From an uncultured Eubacterium sp. (lineage in GTDB: Bacteria; Bacillota; Clostridia; Lachnospirales; Lachnospiraceae), in assembly GCA_934322085.1 (NCBI GenBank), contig CAKRGF010000002.1, positions 62,001-126,000 of the forward strand: 64,000 nucleotides of DNA, read 5' to 3'. Below, in pieces: positions 26,301-34,942 of this stretch (position 1 is the first letter of the stretch; each line of letters starts with the position of its first letter). The notes under the pieces are model-generated. The model was not told where the DNA came from. It did no database searches and saw nothing but the letters and a program-made list of their open reading frames with translations. Position numbers and translations under genes: made by a program.

Positions 26301-26987
26301 ATGAACGAATTACAGAAACAATTATTTACCCTGCAGGACCCTTCTTACTTAGAATTTCACAGTAAACTGATTCCATCAATTGAAAAGAACAGAATCATCG
26401 GCATCCGCACCCCTGTACTGCGCTCGTTTGCCAAAGATTTTAAAGGTACCAAAGAGGCAGAAAACTTTCTAAAAGAACTGCCCCACCATTATTATGAAGA
26501 AAATAATCTTCATATGATACTAATTTCAGCAGAAAAAGACTATGAATCCTGTGTGCGGGAAATCAACCGTTTTCTTCCCTATATCAACAACTGGGCAACG
26601 TGTGATTTACCGGCACCCGGCGTATTTAAGAAACATAAATCGGAACTGTATGAGGAAGTTCTAAACTGGATTTCATCAAATGACACATACACCATCCGAT
26701 ATGGCATCGGCATCCTGCTGCGGCTATATCTGGACGCCGATTTCTCAGAGAAACATTTGGCACTTGTCGCCAAAATCCGCTCAGAAGAATATTACGTCAA
26801 TATGATGATTGCGTGGTATTTTGCCACCGCGCTTGCCAAGCAGTGGGACGCAGCCATTCCTTATCTGGAAAAGAAAAAGCTTTCTGACTGGGTTCACAAG
26901 AAATCGATTCAGAAAGCTATCGAAAGCTACCGCATTACAAAGGAACAGAAAGAATATTTACGAACCCTGAAAAAAATGGTATACTAG
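26301..26987 (+). CDS. AlkD-like DNA alkylation repair protein
   Basis: A 228-residue all-helical protein of the HEAT-like repeat family that includes the DNA glycosylase AlkD. Conserved segments seen are NNWATCDLP (about 95-103), the repeat around YGIGILLRLYL and MMIAWYFATALAK. These motifs match the broad DNA alkylation repair family; many members have no tested glycosylase activity. GGAGG lies upstream of the ATG. Only 47 bases separate it from carbamate kinase, with which it may be co-transcribed. Confidence 0.85.
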   Translation: MNELQKQLFTLQDPSYLEFHSKLIPSIEKNRIIGIRTPVLRSFAKDFKGTKEAENFLKELPHHYYEENNLHMILISAEKDYESCVREINRFLPYINNWATCDLPAPGVFKKHKSELYEEVLNWISSNDTYTIRYGIGILLRLYLDADFSEKHLALVAKIRSEEYYVNMMIAWYFATALAKQWDAAIPYLEKKKLSDWVHKKSIQKAIESYRITKEQKEYLRTLKKMVY

Positions 26988-27034
26988 TTACATCTTTAAT
27001 TGTGATAAAAATTACCGGATGGAGGTTACGATTC

Positions 27035-27958
27035 ATGAAAGAAAAAAGAATTGTTGTTGCTCTCGGACGAAATGCCTTTGGTGAGACATTTCCGGAGCAG
27101 AAAAAAAACGTAAAAAAGGCAGCTCAGGCAATTGCCGATTTAGTAGAGCAGAAATATCAGATTGTAATTACCCACAGTAACGGGCCTCAGGTCGGCATGA
27201 TTCAGACTGCCATGACTGAATTTGCCCGTTTGGATAACGATAAAAATTATACCGTTGCACCAATGTCTCTCTGTGGTGCTATGAGTGAGGGTTATATCGG
27301 ATACGATTTGCAGAACGCCATTCGTACCGAATTGTTAGACCGCGGTATTTTTAAACCGGTTTCTACGATTATTACACAGGTTCGTGTAGACCCGTTTGAC
27401 AAGGCATTCAACCACCCGACCAAAGTAATTGGACGTGTTATGACGCGTGAAGAAGCCGATGCCGAGGAAGAAAAGGGAAATCATGTCGTACCGGAAGGAG
27501 ACGGTTTCCGCCGTATCATCGCTTCTCCAAAACCGGTTGATATTTATGAAATTGATGCAATCGAAGCACTTTTAGATGCCGGACAGATTGTCATTGCAGC
27601 CGGCGGCGGTGGAATCCCAGTTATGGAACAGGGAACTACATTAAAGGGTGCCAGTGCCGTCATTGAAAAAGACTACACTGCTGCAAAACTTGCCGATATG
27701 GTAGATGCTTCCCATCTTATGATTCTGACTTCCAAAGAACAGATGGAAACCGCTGACGGCCAGGCAATTGGTAAAATCAGCGTAAGCGATGCCATTTCCT
27801 TAATTGATGAAAATCACTTTGATGCCATCACGACATTACCAAAAGTTGATGCCAGCGTATCTTTCGTTTCCTCCGGTGAGGGACGAACCGCTATTATTAC
27901 AAAGCTTGAGAACGCTTATCAGGGGATTAAGGAGAGAATCGGGACGATTATTAAGTAG
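27035..27958 (+). CDS. arcC: Carbamate kinase
   Basis: Makes ATP from carbamoyl phosphate or the reverse. The 307-residue protein has the amino-acid-kinase N-terminus VVALGRNAFG, the substrate motif THSNGPQVG near residue 47 and the nucleotide motif IAAGGGGIPV around 190. The second residue of the usual GGNA motif is Arg here, a position that varies in the family. The ATG at 27035 follows GGAGG by nine bases. No arginine deiminase or ornithine transcarbamylase gene is adjacent, so its pathway partner is elsewhere. Confidence 0.95.
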   Translation: MKEKRIVVALGRNAFGETFPEQKKNVKKAAQAIADLVEQKYQIVITHSNGPQVGMIQTAMTEFARLDNDKNYTVAPMSLCGAMSEGYIGYDLQNAIRTELLDRGIFKPVSTIITQVRVDPFDKAFNHPTKVIGRVMTREEADAEEEKGNHVVPEGDGFRRIIASPKPVDIYEIDAIEALLDAGQIVIAAGGGGIPVMEQGTTLKGASAVIEKDYTAAKLADMVDASHLMILTSKEQMETADGQAIGKISVSDAISLIDENHFDAITTLPKVDASVSFVSSGEGRTAIITKLENAYQGIKERIGTIIK

Positions 27959-27992
27959 TTTGAATGAAACAACATTAAGTTTTTTAGCTGCC

Positions 27993-28128
27993 ATAAAATA
28001 ACAGAAACATTTGCGTTTCGTGGGCACTTTCGTTTGTTGAGCTGCGTAGCAGCAGGGGTACTGAAACTACCAGTACCGCCTGCTGACGCGCTCAAACCCA
28101 CTCACCGCAAATGTTTCTGTTGTTTTAT
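27993..28128 (+). repeat. Structured intergenic element, copy A
   Basis: A 16-bp perfect outer stem (28000-28015 with 28106-28121), extendable to 27993-28128, encloses a conserved core. Inside are GTGGG/CCCAC, TTGAG/CTCAA, GCGT/ACGC, an AGC bulge, AGCAGG/CCTGCT and GGTACTG/CAGTACC capped by the loop AAACTAC. The core matches copy B at 37187-37333 while the outer stem sequence differs. It begins about 35 bases after the carbamate kinase stop, so it may also act as a transcript end. Confidence 0.75.
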
Positions 28129-28263
28129 TGGTATCTAAAAATATTATATTCTGTTTCACTCAAATCACTTAATCCACAACACCACCAACTCCCTCATCTC
28201 ATCATAATCTCAATATTTCGATTGATAAGAACCCCAAAACTTTGTGCGATTGCGTAGATATGT

Positions 28264-28391
28264 CACAGCAGGTTTTATTGTGTAACAAAGAAAGCAGTTA
28301 TCAACCGAGCGAGAAACTTTATTCGCGAATGCGAATCTTTTGTTTCGAGCCGATTGATAACTGCTTTCTTTTATTACAAAAACCTACTGTG
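28264..28391. terminator. Very long convergent-gene hairpin, probable bidirectional terminator
   Basis: An 18-bp perfect stem (28287-28304 with 28354-28371), extended outward by CACAG/CTGTG and AGGTTTT/AAAACCT and inward by GAAAC/GTTTC and ATTCGC/GCGAAT with loop GAAT. It lies between the convergent arcC and carboxypeptidase genes, eight bases past the stop of the latter. The rest of the 28129-28263 space holds no recognised feature. Confidence 0.65.
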
Positions 28392-28398
28392 CCATTTT

Positions 28399-29622
28399 CT
28401 ACTTCATATAGAAGTGCTGGTAATCTTTACAGTCTTCCCAGTCACCGCCCCACAAAAAGCCATTTCTCTTAAAGATTTTATATGCCATGTCTTTTTTGTG
28501 AATCATTTTATCTTTATGCTCTCCCTTACACAATGTTATATCACGTTCAAGATACTCGGTTGCATTTTTCGGGAAATAGCCATCTTCCCTGACGTAAGGA
28601 TTCATCAGCGGATTGATATCAATTGCCATACCAAGAGCGTGTTTTGACAGTTCGTCGCGCCCCTCAACCGTGCGGTAATTGAATGCCGATGTGTTATTTG
28701 CCTCCATGGATGCTTCATCGTCCCCGTCAAAATCATCCACAAGGCGCACCCGCTCAATCGGATATTCCCATTTGTAAAGCTGGTAAAATGCCCGCATGAC
28801 AGGATATGCAATTTTTTGGTTTACCACCAGTTCACCTTCTTGAATCTGACCTTGGAAATCATAGTGGATAATTCGCACATAACGAAGTTCATCCAGCGAA
28901 ATATCGGGATTTTCACGGTACGAAACTCCTATCATTTTTTCCTTTACATATTCCGGCAAAATGGCACTGTTAAAGCCCTCTTTGTAGACTTTGTAAGTTC
29001 CCACATATTTGCGTGTCTGCAATAATTGATACAGATAAAATACCGTAAACAATAAGACAACAGCCTCGTAAACATGGCGGACCGAGCCGATTCCAACAAA
29101 AGTCAAAAGGAAAATAAAAATTCTTGCAAATACGGTGACCCACCAGCCAAACTGCATTCTCCGGTTGGTACTTACATTTGCCATGTTATCCGAAACATTT
29201 ACCGTCATGTAAATCATGATATATTCCATCCAAATTTCAAACACAAAGGCAAAGAAATATAAACTGAGGGAAGACAAAATTAAGGCTCCCCCATTCACAT
29301 AAAACGGAATGACGCGAAGGGCAACGGAACACCCTCCTGCCAAAACAGCTAACAGTGCACCAAACCAGAATTTTTTGTTATGTTTCACAAACATAAATGC
29401 ACCAACAAGCACTAGTAAACAGCCAATAACATCCGGCAGTAAGTCCACCTGCAAATTATGTCCTAAAATATTCTGCGTTACATACTGCTGTATTCTTGGG
29501 TGAATATCAATTCCATGATAAAGCCCTATAGGCTGTATAAAATCCGGATATGAAATGCCGCTTCCCACCATAAAGTCAACGCCGGTAAACAACAATCCAA
29601 TTGCGATCAATATGATTGCCAT
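28399..29622 (-). CDS. Membrane-anchored D-alanyl-D-alanine carboxypeptidase (VanY/M15 type)
   Basis: A 407-residue protein: the first 200 residues contain about six hydrophobic segments, the C-terminal 180 form an M15-family zinc peptidase. The zinc ligands His and Asp are in SKHALGMAIDINP and the second His in YQHFYM at the C-terminus. Expected to trim D-Ala from peptidoglycan stem peptides at the outer membrane face. The ATG at 29622 has TTAGGAGG seven bases upstream. It follows the DUF6472 gene by 30 bases on the same strand. The multi-helix N-terminus is unusual for this family. Confidence 0.87.
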   Translation of the reverse strand: MAIILIAIGLLFTGVDFMVGSGISYPDFIQPIGLYHGIDIHPRIQQYVTQNILGHNLQVDLLPDVIGCLLVLVGAFMFVKHNKKFWFGALLAVLAGGCSVALRVIPFYVNGGALILSSLSLYFFAFVFEIWMEYIMIYMTVNVSDNMANVSTNRRMQFGWWVTVFARIFIFLLTFVGIGSVRHVYEAVVLLFTVFYLYQLLQTRKYVGTYKVYKEGFNSAILPEYVKEKMIGVSYRENPDISLDELRYVRIIHYDFQGQIQEGELVVNQKIAYPVMRAFYQLYKWEYPIERVRLVDDFDGDDEASMEANNTSAFNYRTVEGRDELSKHALGMAIDINPLMNPYVREDGYFPKNATEYLERDITLCKGEHKDKMIHKKDMAYKIFKRNGFLWGGDWEDCKDYQHFYMK

Positions 29623-29652
29623 AGTTTCGCCTCCTAACAATTCATTTACCAA

Positions 29653-29826
29653 TCAATTCTGCTTTCTCACTATTTTGTATTCATCATCCGTCTGATAATA
29701 TGGACAGGACTGATACGATGAACCTAAAAATCTTGCCATTTCATCTTCGTCCAAATTGACATCACATTCTGCATAGCCATCATCGTCATAAACGTAAAAG
29801 GCACAAAACTCACAATTAGTAACCAT
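29653..29826 (-). CDS. DUF6472-like small protein
   Basis: A 57-residue protein starting MVTNCEFCAFYVYDDDGY. It has four cysteines: NCEFC, an AEC 13 residues later and SCPYY near the C-terminus, plus NLDEDEMARFL. The pattern suggests a small zinc or iron site. It resembles the DUF6472 family found in Lachnospiraceae; function unknown. GGAG lies eight bases before the ATG, and the start overlaps the end of the permease gene by 11 bases, so it belongs to that operon. Confidence 0.8.
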   Translation of the reverse strand: MVTNCEFCAFYVYDDDGYAECDVNLDEDEMARFLGSSYQSCPYYQTDDEYKIVRKQN

Positions 29827-30943
29827 AACAGTCTCTCCTTCTTCTCCATATATTAACTAAAAAAAGCAAGGTGCCGGCAAAAATCAATTCAAAAATCTGC
29901 CACACGCCGCCAAAGGCTGCATTTAAAAAATAATACGGCAGACAAAAATACGACAAAATGCGTACCCATGGAATCAGCACCGGCAAATTCAAAAATACCG
30001 GTGTAAACAATACGCTGATACACAAATAAAACAGCGCAAAGAGCCAAATGACACCTTCTTTTACCTGAATTGCAGATAATAAATCACAAAACAGTACCAC
30101 TATTATATCATAAATCAGTAGAGAAGCAATTTCTTTTATTGTTAAAAACGAAATTCCGCATAAAAGCTCGGACAAAATTCCTGAAATTGTCATTAGAACT
30201 ACCGGCACCGCAATCGAAAAAAGCGGCATCTCTCTGCGCCATTTTCCATTTACTACAAAAGGAATCTGTTTTCCACAATCTTTTCTGTAGAGGGCAAGCC
30301 CACAGAATCCGGCAAGCAGAATCAAAAAAGCCACACCACCATGTAATGGTGCCAAAAGATAGTCTCCCATCTGTTTTTTTGCAAAGTTCTGCTTGTTTAT
30401 TTCCATCGTAAATGTTTGCTGCTTTGCCAAATTATCCTTATATTTTTGCGAAATCTCCCCTTTTTCAATTTCATGTGATTCAAAAAGTCCGGATTGTGCA
30501 ATGTAATCCTCAAGCATCTGTCTTCCGTACACGCGGAACACACTGCTTATCACAGCCTCTCTCGCAATCAGAAAAAAGGCATTTCCCTCACTGTTGTATT
30601 GCTTAATGCATTTTTCATACTGCCCATTTTCATATTGCTTTTTAAGTGTATCCGGTAACACATAACCACACGTCAAATCCCCCTTTCGGATTTTTTGAAT
30701 CATGTCCTTCTCGGAAGATATTTCACAAAACATAATCATACCGGTTTTACTAAGAAGTTCCTCCTGAATTTCCCGAATAAACACATTGTCTTTGTCTGCC
30801 ACAATTCCCACTTTAACTTTTGTAGACTTTTGATGTACCGCATAGGAATATAAATAAGTAAAAAAAGGCAGGGCAATCAGCAGAAACAAAAAGAATTTCT
30901 GGCACAAAAAGCGTTTGGTATATTTTTTCAGCCATATTCTCAT
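29816..30943 (-). CDS. ABC-2-type permease with large outside domain
   Basis: A 375-residue membrane protein: one N-terminal helix (about 18-38), an outside domain of some 170 residues and five further helices toward the C-terminus, as in ABC-2/YhgE-like permeases. The ATG at 30943 overlaps the stop of the preceding permease by four bases. A longer frame upstream runs through that gene and is not real. Probably forms a heterodimer with the preceding permease and the ATPase at 33725. Cargo unknown. Confidence 0.85.
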   Translation of the reverse strand: MRIWLKKYTKRFLCQKFFLFLLIALPFFTYLYSYAVHQKSTKVKVGIVADKDNVFIREIQEELLSKTGMIMFCEISSEKDMIQKIRKGDLTCGYVLPDTLKKQYENGQYEKCIKQYNSEGNAFFLIAREAVISSVFRVYGRQMLEDYIAQSGLFESHEIEKGEISQKYKDNLAKQQTFTMEINKQNFAKKQMGDYLLAPLHGGVAFLILLAGFCGLALYRKDCGKQIPFVVNGKWRREMPLFSIAVPVVLMTISGILSELLCGISFLTIKEIASLLIYDIIVVLFCDLLSAIQVKEGVIWLFALFYLCISVLFTPVFLNLPVLIPWVRILSYFCLPYYFLNAAFGGVWQIFELIFAGTLLFLVNIWRRRRDCYGY

Positions 30944-32130
30944 GCAATGCCACCCCTCTTTCTCTTCATGCGCCACAAGGCAAGACAAAAGAGGCAGACT
31001 CCATACATAAGTACATAAATAAGCGATGGTGAAAAAATCTGTCCTTTCATTTCTGCATGCAGCAAACCAACGAAAACTCCTCCCGGCAGTATTTTCCCAA
31101 TGCTTACAAGAATTTTGGGCAGCATGTAGTCCGGGAATGCACCGCCAAGCAGCACAAACTGCACCACAGCAAATACAAAGAGAAACAGTAACTGCCCGGC
31201 ATTTGCCCTGCCATATGGAACAACACAGGCAAGCAGACATGCTGTACAAAAACTACTAAGGGCAAACCCACACATATTAAGCATCGTCACCTTTACCCCT
31301 AAAAAGGCCGCAAATCCGTAGAATCCGGCAGTCATACAGACAAACAAAACACCACCATTTAACAAAACATCAAAAAAAAGCGTATCCACTGGGTTTATTT
31401 TCTTTCCCTTCAATAAGCCAAGCAATACCGCTGTCGGACGCTCCCGCAGAGAAATCAACATCGCTCCCATAAGAGTCAAAAGTGTCACCATAATTCCAAG
31501 AAAAATACGCGTAATATCTTTCATACCGGAAGCTGATTTCACCGTCTTCTCGTGAAACAAAGTTTCCTGCCGCAGCACAAAACGAATATAATTGCGGTTC
31601 ATATCCATCGCTACAGTCTTCATACTTCCCTGTCTGCCATACTTTGCATATAACTGATATGCTGCATAGTCACCGGCTTTTGCTGTCAACACAAAAGAAA
31701 CTGCCGAATCCACCAGTTCCTCCATCAATGCACTTTCAATTGTGGGTGTTTTAGCCGTTGTTATATGGACGGAGGTTTTTTCGTTCCGATATATTTTCTC
31801 CAATAAATTTTCCGGCAGCGTAACATAAGCCGCCACCTTTCCTTCATCCAACTGCTCTTTTGCCTCTGTCTCACTCAATTCCCGGAACTCACATAAGGCT
31901 TTCGTATCTGCCATATTGCTGACATACTCAAATAACCCTCGCTCCATAAATCCTTTTTCCGGCACAACAACTCCAATATGTATTTTACTGTTTTCCGAAA
32001 TTGCAGACAAACAAACAAAAAATACAGTCAAAAGAACCGCCATAGACAAGAAAATGACAGGGAGGACCATAACGGTCCTCTTTGCCATTTTCTTAAGATA
32101 ACATATTTTGTAGGAATTACAAAGTGTCAT
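30940..32130 (-). CDS. ABC-2-type permease with large outside domain
   Basis: A 396-residue membrane protein with the same layout as its downstream partner: N-terminal helix (about 20-45), outside domain (45-205) and a C-terminal cluster of about five helices. Three ATG codons lie close together; 32130 is preferred because GAGG is seven bases upstream. It overlaps the end of the DUF6583 gene. Confidence 0.85.
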   Translation of the reverse strand: MTLCNSYKICYLKKMAKRTVMVLPVIFLSMAVLLTVFFVCLSAISENSKIHIGVVVPEKGFMERGLFEYVSNMADTKALCEFRELSETEAKEQLDEGKVAAYVTLPENLLEKIYRNEKTSVHITTAKTPTIESALMEELVDSAVSFVLTAKAGDYAAYQLYAKYGRQGSMKTVAMDMNRNYIRFVLRQETLFHEKTVKSASGMKDITRIFLGIMVTLLTLMGAMLISLRERPTAVLLGLLKGKKINPVDTLFFDVLLNGGVLFVCMTAGFYGFAAFLGVKVTMLNMCGFALSSFCTACLLACVVPYGRANAGQLLFLFVFAVVQFVLLGGAFPDYMLPKILVSIGKILPGGVFVGLLHAEMKGQIFSPSLIYVLMYGVCLFCLALWRMKRKRGGIA

Positions 32131-33667
32131 TTTCATCCTCATAACTGTCTGTATAACTGTCAGTAGTTAAAGAAGCATCCACATCATCATCGGACGAATA
32201 CACATCACTCAATCCCGATGTATCCAATGAAGGTGGACTGAATAAGGAACTAATATCATTAAGAAGTCCCCATTTGCCTAAAATATTCTGCAGATTAGTC
32301 TTCATGTCACTCTGATACTGAGTCAAAGTTGACTGTAAGGTATCCGCTGTCACAACCTGCTCTTCACCAGCAGGCATTTTTACTTCACCGTCAAGAGCAG
32401 CAAACGAGTATTCCATTCCAAAGGTATTCGTGCCTGCTCCCCCCTGGTCAACCGATACATCTTTAAAATCAAGGGTAATGCTGTTACCTTTTTCTAAGTT
32501 TTTCACACTTCCGCTGCATGACATTTTCATCTCATCCGAATCATACGATTTTACGGAAGCAGACATTGTAAGTGCATTATTATTCTTCGTGTCGAGGGAT
32601 TCTTTCACTTCTGTTGAAGCAATTTCTGTGCCCATGCTCGAAACAACCATTTTAATTGTATCTTCGCATACATCACCTTTTTTACCCTGAAGATTATAAG
32701 TAACTGTTCCAATAGAAGAACCATTCTGTGCTAAGGACAACTCAACATTTGCTGTGTTCTGGGCATCATTATCTGCAAATGTACCATGAACATCTAATTT
32801 AACACCGGCAACCGTCACAGATGTTTTGAATCCTGTCAAATTACCGTCAGTGCCCTCCACCGTTACAATAATATCCTGTGTGTAAGATGTAATCTGTGGG
32901 ACAATCATACCAACTCCGCTGGCAATCGTTCCTTTTGACATACCAAGTTTTTCTTCAATCTTACCAAGTGTCTCTGACTGGCTGCTTACATAATCACGGA
33001 ACTTATTTACAAACTCATCCAGTGAAACTTTTGTAATCTTAATCTGATAACCATTATCTGCTTTTTCACATTCTGTGCTGTCATACAAAGCATCTCCCTG
33101 CTCCTCTAAGAAAGTGGAAAATGTCTCCTGCAAATCCGGTAGGACTGCTAAAACGGCAGAAATACTATTCAAAGCTTCCTGACTGTCATTATCCGATGCC
33201 GTAATGCTGAATGTCTTGTTTGGAATCAGCTCCGGCAGAGAAAATGCTGCTTTCTTTTCCTCTAATGAGCCATAGGCTTCTGCCGATAACTGACTGCCAT
33301 CTTTAGAAAGGGCAATCTTTGCGGATGCTTTTTTGTTGTTTACATCCAGTGATAAACCAGCACCCATTTCCATACCAGACAAATCAACAGAAGAATCCGA
33401 TGACTGGATATCTTTTATTTTGTAGTTGATATCCATTCCTTTGTCTAACATAGCCTGAGATAACTCATCAAGACCAAGCTGCTTGCTCACTGCTGACTGT
33501 GTCATCTTTTCTGGTGCCTGTTTCAAAAGGTCAAATGCTTTCTTCTTTGTCGAACCAAATAATGTACCGGTAGCTGCCAGTACAATTCCCGTCGTCACGA
33601 CTCCGACAACAACAACGATTGCAATAATTAACGCAATCAGTTTCCCCTTACTCTTCTTCTTTTCCAT
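32117..33667 (-). CDS. DUF6583-like membrane-anchored outside protein
   Basis: A 516-residue protein with a basic N-terminus, one membrane segment (LIALIIAIVVVVGVVTTG, about 10-30) and a long beta-rich outside domain (repeated NGYQIKITKVS-like strands) ending in an acidic Asp/Ser-rich tail (VYSSDDDVDAS). Resembles DUF6583. No catalytic motif seen. Start at 33667 has GGAGG five to six bases upstream. Between the ATPase and the permeases, it is probably an outside partner of the transporter. Confidence 0.72.
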   Translation of the reverse strand: MEKKKSKGKLIALIIAIVVVVGVVTTGIVLAATGTLFGSTKKKAFDLLKQAPEKMTQSAVSKQLGLDELSQAMLDKGMDINYKIKDIQSSDSSVDLSGMEMGAGLSLDVNNKKASAKIALSKDGSQLSAEAYGSLEEKKAAFSLPELIPNKTFSITASDNDSQEALNSISAVLAVLPDLQETFSTFLEEQGDALYDSTECEKADNGYQIKITKVSLDEFVNKFRDYVSSQSETLGKIEEKLGMSKGTIASGVGMIVPQITSYTQDIIVTVEGTDGNLTGFKTSVTVAGVKLDVHGTFADNDAQNTANVELSLAQNGSSIGTVTYNLQGKKGDVCEDTIKMVVSSMGTEIASTEVKESLDTKNNNALTMSASVKSYDSDEMKMSCSGSVKNLEKGNSITLDFKDVSVDQGGAGTNTFGMEYSFAALDGEVKMPAGEEQVVTADTLQSTLTQYQSDMKTNLQNILGKWGLLNDISSLFSPPSLDTSGLSDVYSSDDDVDASLTTDSYTDSYEDENDTL

Positions 33668-33724
33668 TTTTTCCTCCATTTTCCTACATAGGTAAGCTTC
33701 TTTTTTGAATTGTTTCTATGATAA

Positions 33725-34396
33725 TCAGCCTTGAATCCATTTCATGAGTTCTAAACTGTTTATCTTTTTATCTAATGTAACAACATTCCCATGGCGGATT
33801 CCATACAAAGAATCGCAAAAAGCAATTTCCGACATTTCATGAGATGTTATTATAACACTTTTTCCTTCCTTTGTAAAATTCTTTATCAAGCGAAGTATTT
33901 CATTCTTCGCCGTTAAATCAAGTGCTGCTCCCGGTTCATCCATTACTAAGACATCCGGATCACCAGCCAGTGCACAGCAGATACTGAGTCTTTTTTTCAT
34001 GCCGCCGGATAACTTTTTGACTAGTTTTTTATAAATTTTATGCATGCCGAATTGAAATAACCACCCGTCTTCCAAATCTTTCTGCAGACACGCTTTGTCT
34101 TTAGCATACCATAATTCAAGATTGTCTTTTACTGTCAAATCCTCAAATAGTGGATTTTCCTGTGGTACATAGCCGACATACTCCGAAAGAAATGATGTAT
34201 CAACTACTTTCCCATTCCACAATACAGTCCCAAAATCCGGCTTAAGAGCACCAACTATAATTTTTAGAAGTGTCGATTTTCCGGCTCCATTAGCCCCTAC
34301 AAAGCACACGCTCTCTCCATCTTTTATGGTAATTGAAACATCTTGTAAAACTTCATTCTTTCGATAGGATTTTTGTAATTTTTCCAGTTCAAGCAC
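33725..34396 (-). CDS. ABC transporter ATP-binding protein
   Basis: A 223-residue ATPase: Walker A GANGAGKST, Q-loop VPQENP, signature LSGGMKKR, Walker B VLVMDEPGAALD and switch TSHEMSE. The GTG start at 34396 is chosen because GGAGG lies nine bases upstream; it overlaps the PAP2 gene stop by eight bases. It should energise the two ABC-2 permeases downstream, with the DUF6583 gene between. Confidence 0.93.
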   Translation of the reverse strand: MLELEKLQKSYRKNEVLQDVSITIKDGESVCFVGANGAGKSTLLKIIVGALKPDFGTVLWNGKVVDTSFLSEYVGYVPQENPLFEDLTVKDNLELWYAKDKACLQKDLEDGWLFQFGMHKIYKKLVKKLSGGMKKRLSICCALAGDPDVLVMDEPGAALDLTAKNEILRLIKNFTKEGKSVIITSHEMSEIAFCDSLYGIRHGNVVTLDKKINSLELMKWIQG

Positions 34397-34931
34397 GGCT
34401 TCTTTCCTCCCATTTTTTTCTGCCTTTTGTGACAATCCAATAAGCCAAAAAGCCAAGAATCAGACCAAAGAGTATACCCGCCAGTATATCCGTCGGATAA
34501 TGCACATAAAAATACAATCTTGTGCAGCCCATGATAAAAGCAAACAAAAGCGCTGCCACTCCCATCTTTCGATGATTCATAAAGATTGCCATTGCCGCCG
34601 CAAAGGAGGAAAGGGAGTGTCCGGATGGGAATGAATAATCCTTTGGGTTCTGAATCAGCAGATTAACCGACGGATTCCGCCAGCACGGTCTCGGTCTTGC
34701 CACCAATGGTTTTAAGGTCACATTTCCCACAAGAAGAGAAAATAATAACGCAAGTAAAACCGATATGCCAATCCATCGCGTCTTTTTATAAGCAGCAAGA
34801 CAAAGCCCCAAAACAATCCAGATTAAACCGCCCTCTCCAAGGAATGTGATTACCTTGAACAAAACAGTTAAAAAGTCATTTTGTATCGACTGAAACCAAT
34901 TAAGAATTACGCTGTCAAACCAAGCTACCAA
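34389..34931 (-). CDS. PAP2-family membrane phosphatase
   Basis: A 180-residue membrane enzyme with five or six helices and the three PAP2 motifs: KPLVARPRP, PSGH, and TRLYFYVHYPTD. Members dephosphorylate lipid phosphates such as undecaprenyl pyrophosphate or phosphatidylglycerol phosphate at the outer face. Start is TTG at 34931 after AAAGGAG; no ATG is near. It heads the ABC/DUF6583 operon, hinting that the transporter may deal with an envelope lipid, which is only an inference. Confidence 0.9.
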   Translation of the reverse strand: MVAWFDSVILNWFQSIQNDFLTVLFKVITFLGEGGLIWIVLGLCLAAYKKTRWIGISVLLALLFSLLVGNVTLKPLVARPRPCWRNPSVNLLIQNPKDYSFPSGHSLSSFAAAMAIFMNHRKMGVAALLFAFIMGCTRLYFYVHYPTDILAGILFGLILGFLAYWIVTKGRKKWEERSRA

Positions 34932-34942
34932 AATGCTCTCCT

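Noticed and set aside
30944..31249. Long N-terminal extension of the second ABC-2 permease
   Set aside because: Runs through the preceding permease gene in another frame; the ATG at 30943 with ATGA overlap is clearly better.
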